From NCBI RefSeq assembly GCF_014204325.1, contig NZ_JACHKT010000005.1, positions 142,540-206,539 of the forward strand: a stretch of 64,000 nucleotides of DNA, in the 5' to 3' direction. This DNA is from Arcicella rosea. Lineage in GTDB: Bacteria > Bacteroidota > Bacteroidia > Cytophagales > Spirosomataceae. The notes beneath the pieces are model-generated. The model worked only from the letters and a program-made list of their open reading frames with translations. It made no database searches and had not been told where the DNA came from. This document shows positions 44,519-56,174 of this stretch, one piece after another (the stretch's first letter is position 1; each line of letters starts with the position of its first letter). The translations under genes were made by a program, and so were the position numbers.

Positions 44519-45922
44519 ATGAAAAAAATACTAACAAGCATTGTTCTTGCCCTTTTCTTTTTTACTTCATTTGCTCAAAATCCCACAGAGAAAATTGACC
44601 CCATTCAAGAGTTCATCAGTGCAACTACTCAAGTACCATTCATGGCAAAAATTGCAAATAGTAAAGGACCTGTATCAGTTGCGTTTACGATGGGCGAAAA
44701 TAATTTGCCAGATAAGTATGAAATAGTTCAGAAATTGACAGAGGAATGTGATAAAGAAGCACTCAGAGTCGTCAAATTAATCCATCCTAAATATCTAAAA
44801 GATAAATTAGCTGGGAATAAACGAATTGTTTTAGAAGTACCTTTCTTGAATACTTTCAATGTCTTTTACAGTAAAGGCTACCAAATGGATTATTTTGATA
44901 AAGATCAAAAAAGACACTTTGGAAGTGAGCCGATGTACGCAAGAAGGTATTTAGTAGATACACTTTCTGGAAGAATTATTGGTAATGTTGAGTATTTTGT
45001 CATTAAAGACAAAATGCCTTCATTAATTGAGATTTCTAAATTACAGATTGATAGTTCTCAGCAAAATTCCTCAGAATTAATTGACAAAACTGATGCAAAC
45101 AAAATTTATACACTGACAGCATTTAGCAAGTTTAAATTTCCTACTCTGAGCCAATCTTATTATAAAAATGGAAGAGCTGTGTATCGAAATTTTAATGATG
45201 AAAACTATAAGTACTATTCAAATGGAAGGATTTCATCTTTTCATAAAAAAGTAAAGGAAGATAAGTTTTTCAAGAATTACACAATAAAATGGCATCCGAA
45301 TGGACTGATGGCTTCAATTATTACTCATATACCAAATACAAATCAAGAAAACGATGAAGTGGCAGATAATTACCTTGCTGTTTGGGATTCATTAGGAAAC
45401 CAAATTGTAAAAAATGGTGAAGGTTTTTGTGAGTATTGTAAGTCAAGAAATGATGATTTTTTACTAGAGTCAGGTTTAATAACATCGGGTGTTAAAGATG
45501 GAATTTGGAAGGGAAGAGATACAAAGGGGGAAATGGTTTATGAAGAATTTTTTGATAAAGGAGTGTTCATTAAAGGAACTTTTTTGGATAAAGGACAACG
45601 AACAGTATATCGATTCCATGATGAACAAGCCTATTTTGAAGGAGGAATGCAAGCATTTTTAAAACACCTTCAACGAAACTTGAAATTTCCTGCTGAAGCA
45701 CAGAGAGCCAATGTTGGCGGAAAAGTATATGTACAGTTTACAGTTCTTACAGATGGTTCTTTAAGTGATGTTAATGTCATTAAAAGTGTTGGTTTTGGCT
45801 GTGACGAAGAAGCTGCACGAGTGATAGAATTGACAAGTGGCAGATGGAATCCTCGTAAGCAAAGAGGAAAAGCAGTGATATCAAAGATGACAGTGCCGAT
45901 TAGTTTTGTTTTGAGTAGGTAA
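44519..45922 (+). CDS. TonB_C-domain exported protein, copy 1
   Basis: I chose the ATG at 44519 (MKKILTSIVLALFFFTSFAQ), a clean signal peptide, giving 467 residues; an upstream frame exists but is not protein-like. The C-terminal 85 residues are a TonB C-terminal domain (FPAEAQRANVGGKVYVQFTV, GFGCDEEAARVIELTSGRW, PISFVLS). A second, weaker TonB_C-like half lies near the N-terminus (VSVAFTMGENNLPDKYEIV, LTEECDKEALRVVKLI). MORN-like blocks (YKYYSNGRISSF, WHPNGLMASI) are between. It lacks the usual TonB membrane helix and proline-rich spacer, so classical energy transduction is doubtful. Confidence 0.85.
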   Translation: MKKILTSIVLALFFFTSFAQNPTEKIDPIQEFISATTQVPFMAKIANSKGPVSVAFTMGENNLPDKYEIVQKLTEECDKEALRVVKLIHPKYLKDKLAGNKRIVLEVPFLNTFNVFYSKGYQMDYFDKDQKRHFGSEPMYARRYLVDTLSGRIIGNVEYFVIKDKMPSLIEISKLQIDSSQQNSSELIDKTDANKIYTLTAFSKFKFPTLSQSYYKNGRAVYRNFNDENYKYYSNGRISSFHKKVKEDKFFKNYTIKWHPNGLMASIITHIPNTNQENDEVADNYLAVWDSLGNQIVKNGEGFCEYCKSRNDDFLLESGLITSGVKDGIWKGRDTKGEMVYEEFFDKGVFIKGTFLDKGQRTVYRFHDEQAYFEGGMQAFLKHLQRNLKFPAEAQRANVGGKVYVQFTVLTDGSLSDVNVIKSVGFGCDEEAARVIELTSGRWNPRKQRGKAVISKMTVPISFVLSR

Positions 45923-45964
45923 TTTAATCTAAAGAATCTCAAATACATTTTAAATACACTAACA

Positions 45965-47386
45965 ATGAAAAAGATACTTAACATTTTTGTGCTGATACTT
46001 TTCTTTTTTACTTCATTTGCACAAAATCTTTCAGAGGAAATCGACCCGATTCAGAAATTTATTGAAGCTACAGTACAAATTCCTTTTTTGGCTCAAGTGG
46101 CTGATGTACAGGGCGATGTTACGGTTCGTATTTCTATGGGAGAAGATAATGTGCCAGTACGCTATGAAATTGTTAAAAGTCTCAGAAGTGATTGTGATGA
46201 AGAAGCTTTGAGAGTTGCCAAATTAATCAATGTCAAAAATTTACAAGAAAGATTAAATGGAAAAAAAAGAATAGCTATATCAATCCCTTTTTTTACCCCT
46301 GAAAAAATTTTGTATGACAACGGAGAAGTATTTATGCTTTTTGATAAAGACAAAAAAAGTATTAACGATGATAGTAATACAAAATATATGGCACGCTATG
46401 AGGTAGATTCTTTGAATGGATTTATCAAAAATGGAATAACATATTATATTTTGGAAGATAAAAAAGCTAGATATTTGGATTTTGCTTCCTTAATATTAGA
46501 TTCTTTTGAAAGAGCTAAGTTGTCAATTTGTGAAAAGAAAACAGACGATGTAAAAATTTACCAAAAAACGGCTTTCAATAATCATAATTTTCCAGTTTTT
46601 ACAAATTCTTTCTATAGTAATGGTCAACTGGAAAATAGAGTGACAGCGGATAAAGACTATTTTTTTTATCCAAATGGAAGAATTCAAAAAGTTATTGAAA
46701 AAGATACTTCAAAAGAGAAAGATAGCAACATAACATTTACTAAAGAATTTAACTGGCATGCTAACGGACAACTTTTTTATGTAAAAACAAGAAGCTTTTC
46801 TAAAGATAAAGAGCTAAAGGAGGAAAAATATATTTCCGTTTGGGATACTCTAGGGAATCAATTAGTGAAAGACGGTAGTGGTTTGTGTACTTTGTTTTCT
46901 GATAAACTTGAAAATGCTATTCAAGAAACTGGATTAATCAATGATGGTTTAAAAGAAGGAAAATGGGTTGGTAAAACTTTGGAAAATAGAACTGAATTCA
47001 TCGAACAATACAAAAAAGGCAAACTTATACAAGGTATTGCTTACACAGAGTCTGATTCGGTAGCTTATAAAAATACTGAGGAAATGGCCGAATTTAAAGG
47101 TGGATTCAATGCTTATGCTAGTTTTCTACAAGGAAACCTCCATTATCCTAGAGATGCTCAGATGAAAAATGTAGAAGGAAAAGTGTATGTTCAATTTACC
47201 GTTTGTACAGATGGTACATTGTGTGACTATAAAATTCTGAAAAGTGTAGGATATGGCTGTGATGAAGAAGCATTAAGAGTAGTCAAAAAATCAAGTGGAA
47301 AATGGATTCCTGGAAAACAACGAGGGAAAAATGCACGCTCAAGATTTACTTTACCAATATCTTACAAACTGACAGGTTCAAGATAA
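45965..47386 (+). CDS. TonB_C-domain exported protein, copy 2
   Basis: This 473-residue protein is a tandem paralogue of the previous gene, 42 bases downstream. It has the same signal peptide pattern (MKKILNIFVLILFFFTSFAQ), the same N-terminal TonB_C-like half (VTVRISMGEDNVPVRYEIV, LRSDCDEEALRVAKLI), MORN-like middle (FFYPNGRIQKV, WHANGQLFYV) and C-terminal TonB_C domain (KVYVQFTVCTDGTLCDYKIL, GYGCDEEALRVV). Repeat halves suggest an internal duplication before the tandem one. It ends before a bidirectional terminator facing pgi. Confidence 0.85.
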   Translation: MKKILNIFVLILFFFTSFAQNLSEEIDPIQKFIEATVQIPFLAQVADVQGDVTVRISMGEDNVPVRYEIVKSLRSDCDEEALRVAKLINVKNLQERLNGKKRIAISIPFFTPEKILYDNGEVFMLFDKDKKSINDDSNTKYMARYEVDSLNGFIKNGITYYILEDKKARYLDFASLILDSFERAKLSICEKKTDDVKIYQKTAFNNHNFPVFTNSFYSNGQLENRVTADKDYFFYPNGRIQKVIEKDTSKEKDSNITFTKEFNWHANGQLFYVKTRSFSKDKELKEEKYISVWDTLGNQLVKDGSGLCTLFSDKLENAIQETGLINDGLKEGKWVGKTLENRTEFIEQYKKGKLIQGIAYTESDSVAYKNTEEMAEFKGGFNAYASFLQGNLHYPRDAQMKNVEGKVYVQFTVCTDGTLCDYKILKSVGYGCDEEALRVVKKSSGKWIPGKQRGKNARSRFTLPISYKLTGSR

Positions 47387-47400
47387 TGATGACTCAAAAC

Positions 47401-47442
47401 AAAAAATCCACGTGAATTGCACTAAGCTCACGTGGATTTTTT
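47401..47442. terminator. Bidirectional terminator between TonB_C copy 2 and pgi
   Basis: AAAAAATCCACGTGA (47401-47415) and TCACGTGGATTTTTT (47428-47442) are exact complements with a 12-base loop and T-runs on both strands. It serves the convergent gene ends at 47386 and 47474. Confidence 0.9.
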
Positions 47443-47473
47443 GTTACTAATATTCCAATTTTACAACTGTGCC

Positions 47474-49547
<2,074 letters not shown>

Positions 49548-51200
49548 ATGTCAGGTAAAGGGCAACCTAAAACCGCAAAATATATTTTCGTTACGGGCGG
49601 TGTAACTTCATCTTTAGGAAAAGGAATTATTGCTTCATCATTAGCCAAATTATTGCAGGCTAGAGGGCTATCAGTAACTATCCAAAAACTGGATCCATAT
49701 ATCAATATTGACCCGGGAACGTTAAACCCTTACGAGCATGGTGAATGTTATGTAACCAACGACGGAGCGGAAACGGATTTGGATTTGGGTCATTATGAGC
49801 GTTTTTTGGGTGTACCAACTTCTCAGGCGAATAATATCACTACGGGTAGAGTTTACTTCAATGTTATTACAAAAGAACGTCGTGGTGATTATTTAGGGAA
49901 AACTGTTCAAGTTGTTCCTCATATTACAGACGAAATCAAACAAAACATTCTTTTGTTGGGTGCTACTGGTCAATACGATATTGTTATTACTGAATTAGGT
50001 GGTTGTGTAGGTGATATTGAATCGCTTCCTTTTATCGAGGCTGCTCGTCAGTTGAAATGGGATTTAGGAGAGAAAAATACACTTTTCATTCACCTTACTT
50101 TAGTGCCTTATATCGCAGCTGCGGGTGAATTAAAAACTAAGCCAACACAACACTCAGTCCGTGCTTTGTCGGAATACGGAATTCAGCCAGACATTATTGT
50201 TTGTCGTACAGAACATCCAATTCCACAGGAAATGCGTCGTAAAATTGCACTTTTCTGTAACGTTTCGCCGAATGATGTTATTGAAGCAATGGATGCTGAG
50301 ACAATTTATGATGTGCCATTGTTGATGCGTAAAGAGAAATTAGATCAACGTGCTTTATATAAATTAGATATTTATAATGACAAAGACGCTGATTTAGAAC
50401 AATGGAAAAACTTCTTGGGCAAATTGAAAAACCCAACAGAGCAAATTACGATTGGTTTAGTTGGTAAATATGTTGAGCTGAAAGATTCATATAAATCTAT
50501 TGCAGAAGGTTTGATTCATGCTGGAGCGGTAAATGAAACCAAAGTAAATGTTGTTTGGATTTCTTCTGAAAACTTAGTTGAGGGCGATTATCAAAAGAAA
50601 TTAGAAAACCTAGACGGTATTTTGGTTGCTCCGGGTTTTGGTGAAAGAGGTATCGAAGGGAAAATTAATGCAGTAAAGTATGCTCGTGAAAACAAAGTTC
50701 CTTTCTTTGGAATTTGTTTGGGTATGCAATGTGCTGTTATTGAATATGCTAGAAATGTGATTGGTTTAGAAAATGCTCATTCATCAGAAATGAACAAAGA
50801 AACACCATATCCAGTAATCGACTTGATGGAAGAACAAAAATTGGTAACTAACAAAGGCGGTACCATGCGTTTAGGTGCTTATGCTTGTAAGTTAGAAAAA
50901 GGTTCTTTGGCTCATCATGTATATGGAAAATTGAATATTCAGGAGCGTCACCGTCATCGTTATGAATTTAACAATGCTTATTTAGAGCAATTTAAAAATG
51001 CAGGAATGTCTCCGACAGGGATTAATCCAGATTCTGGCTTAGTAGAAGTTGTTGAGTTAAAAGACCATCCTTTCTTTATTGGTGTACAGTTTCACCCAGA
51101 GTACAAATCAAATGTAGCAAATCCTGCTCCTTTGTTTGTTCACTTTGTAAAGGCTGCTTTAAGAAACGCTATTCCTTTGATGAAAGGAACTACTAAGTAA
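49548..51200 (+). CDS. pyrG: CTP synthase
   Basis: PyrG aminates UTP to CTP using glutamine and ATP. The 550-residue protein has the N-terminal synthetase domain with the P-loop-like [13 protein letters not shown] (about 16-28), [19 protein letters not shown], and the C-terminal class I glutamine amidotransferase domain with nucleophile Cys in [18 protein letters not shown] and the catalytic His/Glu in QFHPEYKS. Full-length and well conserved. It is followed by a terminator and by yidC. Confidence 0.97.
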   Translation: MSGKGQPKTAKYIFVTGGVTSSLGKGIIASSLAKLLQARGLSVTIQKLDPYINIDPGTLNPYEHGECYVTNDGAETDLDLGHYERFLGVPTSQANNITTGRVYFNVITKERRGDYLGKTVQVVPHITDEIKQNILLLGATGQYDIVITELGGCVGDIESLPFIEAARQLKWDLGEKNTLFIHLTLVPYIAAAGELKTKPTQHSVRALSEYGIQPDIIVCRTEHPIPQEMRRKIALFCNVSPNDVIEAMDAETIYDVPLLMRKEKLDQRALYKLDIYNDKDADLEQWKNFLGKLKNPTEQITIGLVGKYVELKDSYKSIAEGLIHAGAVNETKVNVVWISSENLVEGDYQKKLENLDGILVAPGFGERGIEGKINAVKYARENKVPFFGICLGMQCAVIEYARNVIGLENAHSSEMNKETPYPVIDLMEEQKLVTNKGGTMRLGAYACKLEKGSLAHHVYGKLNIQERHRHRYEFNNAYLEQFKNAGMSPTGINPDSGLVEVVELKDHPFFIGVQFHPEYKSNVANPAPLFVHFVKAALRNAIPLMKGTTK

Positions 51201-51249
51201 CCTTTTATCATTTAAAATGATTTAATAAAAGATAAGTAGTAATTTTGCA

Positions 51250-51282
51250 CCGCTAAAGTCAAAAGCTTTGGCGGTTTTATTT
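51250..51282 (+). terminator. Terminator after pyrG
   Basis: CCGCTAAAG (51250-51258) pairs with CTTTGGCGG (51265-51273) with one G-T pair and a six-base loop; TTTTATTT follows. A TAATTTTG promoter-like box (51240-51247) immediately precedes it. Confidence 0.75.
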
Positions 51283-51417
51283 GATAGAAAGTTTTTTATG
51301 TTTCGTTTTTCTTTTTTAGAGATTGAAATACTTTGAAAATAAAACCGATACAATTAACAGACAAACGAATTGATGTACGAAAGTACTTAAACTCGAAAAA
51401 GACAAATTCAAAAGATA

Positions 51418-53271
51418 ATGATGGACAAAAATCAAGTCACGGGGCTGTTGTTGATAATGGCGATGTTGCTGGGATACCAGTTTTTCCTAGCCCCTAAAGT
51501 TGAACCAGAAAAAGCACCAGAAAAAGCAAAAGTAACGCAAACTTCCACAGTAGCTAAAGTTACGACAGTTGATTCAGTTGCTTTAAAAGCCGCTGCTGGC
51601 GATTTTGCCTCGGCTGCTATTGGTACTGCACAGGAGCTTGTGTTAGAAAATAAAGACATCAAAGTGGTTTTCTCTACTTTGGGTGGTAAAGTAAAACAAG
51701 TATTGTTAAAGAATTACGAAACGTACAATTCATTTGCAGCACAGAAAAAAGAACCTCTTTTAATTTTTGATGAAGCTTTTGATAAAATAACGTTTGAATT
51801 ACCAACCACAAAAGGGAACGTTGATTTGAATAAATTGTACTTCAATACTTCTTCAAAAGGTGGAGTAGTTGCTAATGGAAAGTCAGAAAAAGTTAGTTTT
51901 ATCTTAAACTTAGCAAACGGACAAAGTATTGAACAAACTTATACTTTAGCAAGTGAAGGTTTCTTAATTGACCAAGATGTTAAATTAAAAGGTTTAGACG
52001 GTTTGTTGAAAAACGAATCAGTTAAATTGAATTGGCTTGAAAACGTTCGCCCAACGGAAAAGGATTTAACCGAAAACCGTAAGGCAACCGTTAATTACTT
52101 ATTAAACGAAGATGAAGAATTTGACCAATTAGCAGAAACACCAACAGGTTCAAAAGAAGAGTCTTTAGAAAAGCCAGTAAAATGGGTTTCTTTCAAAAAG
52201 AAATACTTCCTTTCTGGTTTTATCACTAAAAATGCTCCAATCCAGAAAGCAAATATCGTAGCAACTGCCAACGAAACAGATTCTGTAAATATCAAGACTT
52301 TAAGAGCTAATATGGATTTAGATTTAGCTGACTTAAAATCTGGAAAAGGAAATTATCAGTGGTATTTTGGTCCAAACGATTATAACCTCATCAAAAACGT
52401 AGCACCAGGTTTCGGTAAAAACGTAAAATTGAGTTATGATATTTTCTTGCCAATAACTCGTTATGTGTTTGTTCCATTATTTAATGTTTTAGAAACAGTA
52501 TTTAATAACTACGGTTTATTAATCATTGCTTTGGTGTTAATTATCAAATTTGCTTTGCTTCCACTTACTTATAAATCGTATGTAAGTATGGCAAAAATGA
52601 GAATTTTACAACCTGAATTGAATGCTATCAAGGAAAAAGTAGGAGATGATGCCGCAGCACAACAACAAGCACAAATGAAATTGTATGGCGAAGTAGGAGT
52701 AAGTCCACTGAGCGGTTGTGTACCAGTTTTAGCAACGATGCCAATCTTGATGGCGGTGTTTATGTTGTTCCCGAACTTGATTAACTTGCGTCAGCAATCT
52801 TTCTTGTGGGCGAATGACCTTTCTACTTTTGACTCTATCGCTACTTTGCCTTTCAGTATTCCATTGTACGGAAATCATATCAGTTTGTTTACTTTGTTAA
52901 TGACGGTTTCGAGTATTGCTTACGGTTATTATAACAACCAAAATACGCCTGACCAAACGGGTCAACCGATTGACATGAAGAAAATGGCTTATATCACACC
53001 AGTAATCTTTATGTTTGTGATGAACTCACTTCCAGCAGGTATGAGTTTCTATTACTTTGTTTCAAACTTGGTGACTATCGGACAGCAAATTGGTATTCGT
53101 AAATTTGTAGATGAAGATAAAATCAAAGCAGTTTTAGAAGAAAATCGTAAGAAAATTGCTGCGGGTGGCGTGAAGAAATCTCGTTTTTCAGAGTATATTT
53201 CTAAGCAAATGAAAGCTGTTGAGGAAACACAAAAAGCTCAACAAACTGACCCTAAAAAGAAGAAAAAGTAA
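51418..53271 (+). CDS. yidC: Membrane protein insertase YidC
   Basis: YidC inserts and folds inner-membrane proteins. The 617-residue protein has an N-terminal membrane helix (MMDKNQVTGLLLIMAMLLGY), a large periplasmic domain (about 60-350), and the conserved Oxa1-type core: VFVPLFNVLETVFNNYGLL, PLTYKSYVSMAKMRILQPEL and GCVPVLATMPILMAVFMLFP. The C-terminal tail is Lys-rich, as usual for Bacteroidota. The start may be the first or the second Met (51418 or 51421). Confidence 0.97.
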   Translation: MMDKNQVTGLLLIMAMLLGYQFFLAPKVEPEKAPEKAKVTQTSTVAKVTTVDSVALKAAAGDFASAAIGTAQELVLENKDIKVVFSTLGGKVKQVLLKNYETYNSFAAQKKEPLLIFDEAFDKITFELPTTKGNVDLNKLYFNTSSKGGVVANGKSEKVSFILNLANGQSIEQTYTLASEGFLIDQDVKLKGLDGLLKNESVKLNWLENVRPTEKDLTENRKATVNYLLNEDEEFDQLAETPTGSKEESLEKPVKWVSFKKKYFLSGFITKNAPIQKANIVATANETDSVNIKTLRANMDLDLADLKSGKGNYQWYFGPNDYNLIKNVAPGFGKNVKLSYDIFLPITRYVFVPLFNVLETVFNNYGLLIIALVLIIKFALLPLTYKSYVSMAKMRILQPELNAIKEKVGDDAAAQQQAQMKLYGEVGVSPLSGCVPVLATMPILMAVFMLFPNLINLRQQSFLWANDLSTFDSIATLPFSIPLYGNHISLFTLLMTVSSIAYGYYNNQNTPDQTGQPIDMKKMAYITPVIFMFVMNSLPAGMSFYYFVSNLVTIGQQIGIRKFVDEDKIKAVLEENRKKIAAGGVKKSRFSEYISKQMKAVEETQKAQQTDPKKKKK

Positions 53272-53294
53272 ATATCATATCATTACTTTCAATG

Positions 53295-53325
53295 AAGGCT
53301 TGGCATTTTTGCTAAGCCTTTTTTT
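53295..53325 (+). terminator. Terminator after yidC
   Basis: AAGGCTTGGC (53295-53304) and GCTAAGCCTT (53311-53320) form a 10-bp stem with one G-T pair and a six-base loop, followed by a T-run. Confidence 0.82.
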
Positions 53326-53327
53326 AT

Positions 53328-53787
53328 TCATTGATTTGTACTTTACCGTGTTTTATGCTATTTATTGATAATTTATAATTCTCATTATTTATTATTTTGA
53401 GCAAATATTTTAAATTTTAATTTGGTTATCAAAGCTCGTGTTTTTGTTTGCTAAGTACTTCATAAAAAAATAATATGTCCTTCAACCTGTCTTTTCTGGA
53501 TTGATGGTATATTTTCTTTTTTTAACGATATTAATAATTCTCAACTTTTCAAAGGTTTTCTGAAAATAGGATAAAAGTATGACAAAGCTCATTCAAAAAA
53601 AATAACAGATAGACTTGTAGGTTTAAGTCATTCTGTATAAGTTTATTAAAAAAAATATTAAACAAGCATCTCAGATAAAAGGCAATTAAGGTACTAAGTG
53701 CCGATATTCCTAATACTCTCTCCTTAGTTCTAATAGTGATAGCTCGCCTCTTATTTTTGAATTGAACACAAAAATTAAAAAGTATTT
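53328..53787. other. Intergenic region before the histidine-kinase gene
   Basis: The 460 bases are AT-rich, with no frame that looks coding on either strand. No clear TTTG / TAnnTTTG pair was found. Nothing further is recognisable. Confidence 0.4.
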
Positions 53788-55737
53788 ATGGGGAAACCTT
53801 CTATTTTTAAGCTAAGAATTTTTAAAAGTAAGATAGTTAAAAAAAGTTTTTTTTTAATGTTGGCTTTAGTGTGCTCTTATTCTTCTGTTTGTTATGCACA
53901 GCCAAATCGATTAAAGATTTTAACTGAAAATCTTGCAAATGCCAAACATGACACCGATAGAGTAAATACTTATTATGCACTTTCAAGATTTTACTGGAAT
54001 AAAAATGCAGATTCGGCTCTTTTCATGGCTGAAAAATCACTTATTCTTGCCAAAAAAAATCATTTTGATAAAGGAATGGCACTGGCATACCTTTCAAAAG
54101 GAGTGTCTTTACTGTCTAAAGGACGTTTACCAGAAGCACTCGAATGCCTTTTTAAAAGTCTTCGTATCAGTGAAAAGTTAGGGTTGATTGGTCTTTCTGG
54201 GAATGTGTTTATTAACATCGGTAATGTGTATGCCGATATGGAAGATTACAATAATGCTCTTTTTTATTATCGCAAGGCTTACAATATTGCCCTTCAACAT
54301 AACTATTCTACCTTCAATGAATTAGTGGATATTGGCGAAATATTTAAGTATAAAAATCAGCCTGATTCTACAATTGCATATAATCAAAAAGCACTTAAAA
54401 TTGCCCAAGTAGCAAAAGATACTATGGGGATTATTGTTACATATTATAATATTGGCGAGAATAATATTACCCTAAAAAACTATTCAATCGCTCGAAACTA
54501 CCTCAGTAAAGCATTAGTTTTGGCCGAAGAAATGAATGATGATGAAGGCATTACTTACTGTCATAATGCTTTTGCTTTGGTATATTATCATACTGGAAAA
54601 TATCAAAAGAGCCTAGAATACGCCTTAATGGCGTTGGAAGAGAATAAGAAAATTGGGATTAGTGAAATCTCAAAGCAAGTCTATCATGTGTTGTATTTGA
54701 CTCACCTAAAACTAGGTAATTATAAAGAAGCATTGCAAATTAGAAATTTGGAGGTAGCCTTGAAAGATAGTCTTAGCGGTGTCGAGAAAACGATGGCTAT
54801 TACTAAAATTCAGTCAGGTTATGGACTCGAAAAGCAGCAACAACAAATTAATTTATTGAAAAAAAGTGCCATTATTAAACAAGAGGAATTAAAGAATACT
54901 GAGTTAAAACGTAATTTGATTACAGCGGTAGCATTATTCTTATTGGTATTGGCTTTGCTTTTAGTGAAAAACTTTGTTGATAAGAAGAAGCTCATCAAAC
55001 AATTAGAAGAACAAAATAGAGACATCAGTACTAAAAACTTGCATTTAGAAGAACTGATTCTAGTTAGAAACCGAATTTTCTCTATCATCGCACATGATCT
55101 TCGTGGCCCTGTACATTCTATTGCTGGGATGATGGATGTGCTGAAAACAGAAAGTATGGATGAGGAAGAAAAAGGTTTTTTTATAGAGAATGCCTCTCAG
55201 AGTCTTCATGTTACGGCTAATTTACTGGATAATTTATTGTATTGGGCAAGAAGCCAAATGGACGGTATGCAAGTCAATACAATTGTGTTTGATATTCAGC
55301 AGGTAATTCAGCAAAATATTGCTTTGATTGAAGCAAGAGCTATTGAGAAAAGTATTAAGGTTTGCAAGGAAGAGGGGAAATTGCCGCAAATGGTTTCTGC
55401 TGACCAAGCGATGATTGATATTGTGATTAGGAATTTGGTGGAAAATGCTGTGAAGTTTTTAAAAGCAGGTAACACGGTAAGAATTGCAACTGAAGAAAAA
55501 GAAAATGAACTTACAGTATCAATTAAAGACGACGGACAAGGGATTTCACAAGAGGCTCAATCCAAAATCTTCAATAAATATACTTCTTATTCAAGTTTTG
55601 GTACGGCCCAAGAAAAGGGTAGTGGTTTAGGGCTTTTGTTATGTAAAGAGCTTATTGAAAAGAATCAAGGAAAAATCTGGTTTGAAAGCAAGCCTAATGA
55701 AGGCACAACTTTCTATTTTACCATTCCTTTGAATTAA
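53788..55737 (+). CDS. TPR-containing sensor histidine kinase
   Basis: This 649-residue protein has an N-terminal signal segment (about 18-38, ending SVCYAQ), a periplasmic TPR array (about 40-335; for example ALAYLSKGVSLLSKGRLPEA and NIGENNITLKNYSIA), a membrane segment at about 376-395 and a coiled coil. The kinase core has the H-box His436 in IIAHDLRGP, N-box NLVENAVKF, G1 DDGQGI and G2 GSGLGLLL. It would sense an extracytoplasmic signal and phosphorylate a response regulator; none is adjacent, so it is an orphan kinase here. The 42-bp palindromic minisatellite lies directly downstream. Confidence 0.93.
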   Translation: MGKPSIFKLRIFKSKIVKKSFFLMLALVCSYSSVCYAQPNRLKILTENLANAKHDTDRVNTYYALSRFYWNKNADSALFMAEKSLILAKKNHFDKGMALAYLSKGVSLLSKGRLPEALECLFKSLRISEKLGLIGLSGNVFINIGNVYADMEDYNNALFYYRKAYNIALQHNYSTFNELVDIGEIFKYKNQPDSTIAYNQKALKIAQVAKDTMGIIVTYYNIGENNITLKNYSIARNYLSKALVLAEEMNDDEGITYCHNAFALVYYHTGKYQKSLEYALMALEENKKIGISEISKQVYHVLYLTHLKLGNYKEALQIRNLEVALKDSLSGVEKTMAITKIQSGYGLEKQQQQINLLKKSAIIKQEELKNTELKRNLITAVALFLLVLALLLVKNFVDKKKLIKQLEEQNRDISTKNLHLEELILVRNRIFSIIAHDLRGPVHSIAGMMDVLKTESMDEEEKGFFIENASQSLHVTANLLDNLLYWARSQMDGMQVNTIVFDIQQVIQQNIALIEARAIEKSIKVCKEEGKLPQMVSADQAMIDIVIRNLVENAVKFLKAGNTVRIATEEKENELTVSIKDDGQGISQEAQSKIFNKYTSYSSFGTAQEKGSGLGLLLCKELIEKNQGKIWFESKPNEGTTFYFTIPLN

Positions 55738-55795
55738 ATGTAATTCAGAATTTTATTTGGTTTTATATTGATATTTGATGGATAAACAAAACGAA

Positions 55796-56106
55796 TCCTA
55801 TCTCCGAGATAGGATTTTCCATCTTTTTGATAAGTTGTCCTATCTCTGAGATAGGTTTTCCCATGTTTTTGATAGATCGTCCTATCTTCGAGATAGGTTT
55901 TCCCATGTTTTTGATAGATCGTCCTATCTTCGAGATAGGTTTTCTCATCTTTTTGATAGGTCGTACTGTCTCAGAGATAGGTTTTTCCATGTTTTTGATA
56001 GGTTGTCCTATCTCCGAGATAGATTTTCTCATCTTTTTGATAGGTCGTCCTATCTCCGAGATAGGTTTCCTCATATTTTTGATAGGTCATCCTGTCTCTG
56101 AGATAG
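55796..56106. repeat. 42-bp palindromic minisatellite, seven full units plus a partial one
   Basis: Units begin at 55796, 55838, 55880, 55922, 55964, 56006 and 56048, each 42 bp, with a partial eighth from 56090 to 56106. Each unit starts with a 17-bp palindrome, consensus CCTATCTCCGAGATAGG (8-bp arms, 1-bp centre), followed by about 25 bases with CCATCTTTTTGATAGGTCG-like sequence. Unit differences are point changes, often in the palindrome centre. Since 42 is a multiple of 3, frames on both strands stay open with 14-residue repeats. The array lies between the kinase stop and the terminator at 56108. Confidence 0.95.
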
Positions 56107-56107
56107 C

Positions 56108-56153
56108 AAAAAGAGTCTCAAACTTCACTTTACCGAAGTTTGAGACTCTTTTT
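56108..56153. terminator. Bidirectional terminator between the kinase and rlmI genes
   Basis: AAAAAGAGTCTCAAACTTC (56108-56126) and GAAGTTTGAGACTCTTTTT (56135-56153) are exact complements over 19 bp around an eight-base loop. T-runs on both strands suit the convergent genes. It immediately follows the minisatellite. Confidence 0.92.
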
Positions 56154-56174
56154 AATTTCATAATAAGCCGTTAC

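Noticed and set aside
55796..56106. CRISPR array
   Set aside because: The linkers between palindromes are near-identical and not unique spacers, the unit is a uniform 42 bp, and no cas gene is nearby.
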